DNA of 64,000 nucleotides from Bradyrhizobium sp. SZCCT0231. GTDB taxonomy: Bacteria > Pseudomonadota > Alphaproteobacteria > Rhizobiales > Xanthobacteraceae. Position numbers and translations under genes: made by a program. Below, one piece after another: positions 61,863 through 64,000 of this stretch. The DNA lies in the NCBI RefSeq assembly GCF_018130245.1, contig NZ_JAFCKP010000007.1:124001-188000 (forward strand), given 5' to 3'. Every line of letters begins with the position of its first letter. The first letter of the stretch is position 1. A model generated the notes under the pieces. It had not been told where the DNA came from, did no database searches, and was given only the letters and a program-made list of their open reading frames with translations.

Positions 61863-63035
61863 ATGACTGTAGCGAAGCCCGCTTCGCGGCCGACCGTGCC
61901 GCATTTCTCCTCCGGCCCCTGCGCCAAGCGCCCCGGCTGGAACGCCCAAAATCTCAAGGACGCAGCGCTCGGCCGTTCGCATCGCGCGAAGATCGGCAAG
62001 GCCAAGCTCAAGCTCGCGATCGACCTGACGCGCGAAGTGCTCGAGGTGCCCGCCGATTACCGCATCGGCATCGTGCCGGCCTCCGATACCGGCGCGGTCG
62101 AGATGGCGCTGTGGTCGCTGCTCGGCGCAAAGCCCGTCACCACGCTCGCCTGGGAATCCTTCGGCGAGGGCTGGGTCAGCGACATCGTCAAGGAATTGAA
62201 GCTCAAGGACGTCACCAAGCTGAATGCGGCTTACGGTGAGATCCCCGATCTGTCGAAGGTCGATCCCAAGAGCGACGTCGTCTTCACCTGGAACGGCACC
62301 ACCTCGGGCGTGCGCGTGCCGAACGCCGACTGGATCAGCGCGACCCGGGAAGGCCTGACCATCTGCGACGCCACCTCGGCTGCATTCGCGCAAGCTCTTG
62401 ATTGGCCGAAGCTCGACGTCGTCACCTTCTCCTGGCAGAAGGCGCTCGGCGGCGAGGCCGCGCACGGCATGCTGATCCTGTCGCCCCGCGCGGTGGAGCG
62501 GCTCGAGACCTACAAGCCGGCCTGGCCGCTGCCGAAGATCTTCCGCATGACCAAGGGCGGCAAGCTCAACGAAGGCATCTTCGTCGGCGAGACCATCAAC
62601 ACGCCATCCATGCTCTGCGTCGAGGACTATCTCGATGCGCTGAACTGGGCCAAGTCGATCGGCGGCCTCAAGGCGTTGATCGCGCGCGCCGACGCCAATA
62701 CCAAGGTGCTGGCCGACTGGAAGGCGAAGACGCCCTGGATCGACTTCCTGGCCAAGGACGCCTCGATCCGCTCCAACACCTCGGTGTGCCTGAAGTTCAC
62801 CGACCCCGCGATCACCTCGCTCTCCGAGGATGCGCAGGCCGACTTCTCCAAGAAGCTGGTCGCGCTGGTCGAGAAGGAAGGCGCAGGCTACGACTTCGCC
62901 TATTACCGCGATGCGCCGGCGGGCCTGCGCATCTGGTGCGGCGCCACGGTGGAAGCGAAGGACGTCGAGCTGCTGACGCAGTGGATCGACTGGGCCTTCG
63001 CCGACACCAAGGCGCAGCTCGCCAAGGCGGCCTGA
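61863..63035 (+). CDS. serC: phosphoserine aminotransferase
   Basis: PLP enzyme converting 3-phosphohydroxypyruvate to phosphoserine (EC 2.6.1.52), also used for pyridoxal phosphate synthesis. The 390-residue form is the alphaproteobacterial type. N-terminal [18 protein letters not shown], the [11 protein letters not shown] block, Lys in [17 protein letters not shown] as the PLP-binding residue, and a C-terminal [17 protein letters not shown]. The ATG at 61863 follows ggaagggtagatc. Upstream lies a candidate leader RNA, and serA follows after 228 bases. Confidence 0.95.
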   Translation: MTVAKPASRPTVPHFSSGPCAKRPGWNAQNLKDAALGRSHRAKIGKAKLKLAIDLTREVLEVPADYRIGIVPASDTGAVEMALWSLLGAKPVTTLAWESFGEGWVSDIVKELKLKDVTKLNAAYGEIPDLSKVDPKSDVVFTWNGTTSGVRVPNADWISATREGLTICDATSAAFAQALDWPKLDVVTFSWQKALGGEAAHGMLILSPRAVERLETYKPAWPLPKIFRMTKGGKLNEGIFVGETINTPSMLCVEDYLDALNWAKSIGGLKALIARADANTKVLADWKAKTPWIDFLAKDASIRSNTSVCLKFTDPAITSLSEDAQADFSKKLVALVEKEGAGYDFAYYRDAPAGLRIWCGATVEAKDVELLTQWIDWAFADTKAQLAKAA

Positions 63036-63041
63036 TGTTCT

Positions 63042-63246
63042 GACCCTCCCCTGGAGGGGGAGGGTCGACGCACCGGCGAGCATGATCCGGAAAAGTGGGT
63101 CTCCGGTTTTCCGACAAGATCATGCTCAAACAAACAGGTGCGGCGGGGTGGGGTGATCTCTCCACACGGCGCACCGGCAATTTTCTTTGTTGCAGCTTCA
63201 CCCCACCCCGGCGCTTTGCGCCGACCCTCCCCCTCCAGGGGAGGGT
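63042..63246. repeat. extragenic long palindrome family D, copy 2
   Basis: Outer arms tgaccctcccctggaggggg and tccaggggagggt, inner arms gcggggtggggtgatctct and ttcaccccaccccggcg. It contains a separate hairpin at 63078-63129 that appears to have inserted. Compare 16408-16552. Confidence 0.85.
63078..63129. repeat. nested palindrome (gagcatgatccgg type)
   Basis: gagcatgatccggaaaagtg against ccggttttccgacaagatca then tgctc, pairing in both arms. It sits in the left part of the larger element 63042-63246. This unit is a common stand-alone element in related genomes, so it looks like a later insertion. Confidence 0.8.
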
Positions 63247-63263
63247 GTGAAGGAAGACATCCC

Positions 63264-64000
63264 ATGACCAAACCCAAAGTTCTCATTTCCGACGCGCTCT
63301 CGCCCGCCGCCGTGCAGATCTTCAAAGACCGCGGCATCGAGGTCGATTTCCAGCCCAATCTCGGCAAGGACAAGGACAAGCTGGCCGAGATCATCGGCAA
63401 TTACGACGGCCTTGCGATCCGCTCGGCGACGAAAGCAACCGCCAAGATCCTCGACAAGGCGACCAGGCTGAAGGTGATCGGCCGCGCCGGCATCGGCGTC
63501 GACAATGTCGAGATTCCCGCCGCCACGGCCAAGGGCATCATCGTGATGAACACGCCGTTCGGCAATTCGATCACGACGGCCGAGCACGCCATCACCCTGA
63601 TGCTGGCGCTGGCCCGCGAGATCCCGCAGGCGGACGCCTCGACCCAGGCCGGCAAGTGGGAGAAGAACCGCTTCATGGGCGTCGAGATCACCGGCAAGGT
63701 GCTCGGTGTCGTCGGTTGCGGCAACATCGGCTCGATCGTCGCCGACCGCGCGCTCGGCCTGCGCATGAAGGTGATCGCGTTCGACCCGTTCCTGTCGCCG
63801 GAGCGCGCCAAGGACATCGGCGTCGAGAAGGTCGAGCTCGACGACCTCCTGAAGCGCTCCGATTTCATCACGCTGCATACGCCGCTCACCGACAAGACCA
63901 GGAACATCATCGATGCAGCCGCGATCGCCAAGATGAAGAAGGGCGTGCGCCTGATCAACTGCGCCCGCGGCGGCCTCGTCGACGAGCAGGCGGTGGTCGA
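63264..64000 (+). CDS. serA: D-3-phosphoglycerate dehydrogenase (incomplete)
   Basis: First enzyme of serine synthesis, oxidising 3-phosphoglycerate (EC 1.1.1.95). 245 codons are visible before the window ends; the C-terminal ACT domain would follow. Visible: VLISDALSPAAVQIFKDRG, AIRSATKATAKILD, the GRAGIGVDNVEIPAATAKGI block, the dinucleotide loop VLGVVGCGNIGSIVADRAL and LINCARGGLVDE. The ATG at 63264 has gaaggaagacatccc upstream. It follows serC, its pathway partner. Confidence 0.95.
   Translation, partial: MTKPKVLISDALSPAAVQIFKDRGIEVDFQPNLGKDKDKLAEIIGNYDGLAIRSATKATAKILDKATRLKVIGRAGIGVDNVEIPAATAKGIIVMNTPFGNSITTAEHAITLMLALAREIPQADASTQAGKWEKNRFMGVEITGKVLGVVGCGNIGSIVADRALGLRMKVIAFDPFLSPERAKDIGVEKVELDDLLKRSDFITLHTPLTDKTRNIIDAAAIAKMKKGVRLINCARGGLVDEQAVV

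Overview
The window looks like chromosomal DNA of an alphaproteobacterium of the Bradyrhizobium type (Nitrobacteraceae). The grounds are the high G+C with strongly G/C-ending codons, an FMN riboswitch in front of a type II lumazine synthase, long HisRS and UvrB forms, a candidate serC leader RNA, a MarR-OmpR-EnvZ type regulator cluster next to ilvE, and many small extragenic palindromes of the kinds common in that genus. No rRNA, tRNA, CRISPR array, prophage or intact insertion sequence was seen.

Layout. 0-4.4 kb: small exported proteins, then a sensor kinase, response regulator and MarR protein (PetP/PetR-like) diverging from ilvE. 4.7-13 kb: ilvE, hisS (with an atypical central segment), a tautomerase, a FlK-like thioesterase, proC, a YbjN protein, FMN riboswitch plus ribH, prs and a lipoprotein. 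13-19.2 kb: lgt, midA-like and pgeF-like genes in one operon, divergent from ubiK, then rplY, pth and ychF. 19.3-25.5 kb: mostly small or hypothetical genes, including two MaoC hydratase-fold proteins and two tiny membrane proteins. 25.5-32.6 kb: uvrB with its neighbours, a LysR regulator facing a TauE/SafE transporter, a LigE-like GST and a CWC zinc protein. 32.7-41.3 kb: a DUF1800/DUF1501 exported pair, an IsdG-type monooxygenase, a GNAT protein, a membrane PAS protein with two small membrane proteins, a GST, an aspartate aminotransferase and a DUF992 protein.

41.3-48.2 kb is the most interesting block. It has lower G+C and consists of two divergent, tightly packed gene groups. Leftward are MaoC, FkbH-type HAD, acyl carrier protein, MBOAT acyltransferase and a membrane-anchored SGNH-like protein. 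Rightward are a methyltransferase and a short-chain dehydrogenase. The composition resembles a Dlt-type surface acylation pathway in which the activating ligase is replaced by an FkbH glyceryl-loading enzyme. I infer a system that moves a glycerate-derived acyl group from a carrier protein onto an envelope glycan.

48.4-64 kb: an EF-G paralogue lacking the catalytic histidine, a long near-perfect palindrome, an XRE regulator with a clear promoter and operators before a SulP transporter, aroE, an exported protein, an L-lactate dehydrogenase-type flavoenzyme, glmM, two outer-membrane beta-barrel proteins, a GST, a GNAT protein and a small hypothetical gene, then serC with its candidate leader and the 5' part of serA, which runs off the window.

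Intergenic space is rich in palindromic repeats of several families, some as half copies, one nested inside another, and one family supplying stop codons to its neighbours. All family assignments are by reading motifs; none was checked against a database.
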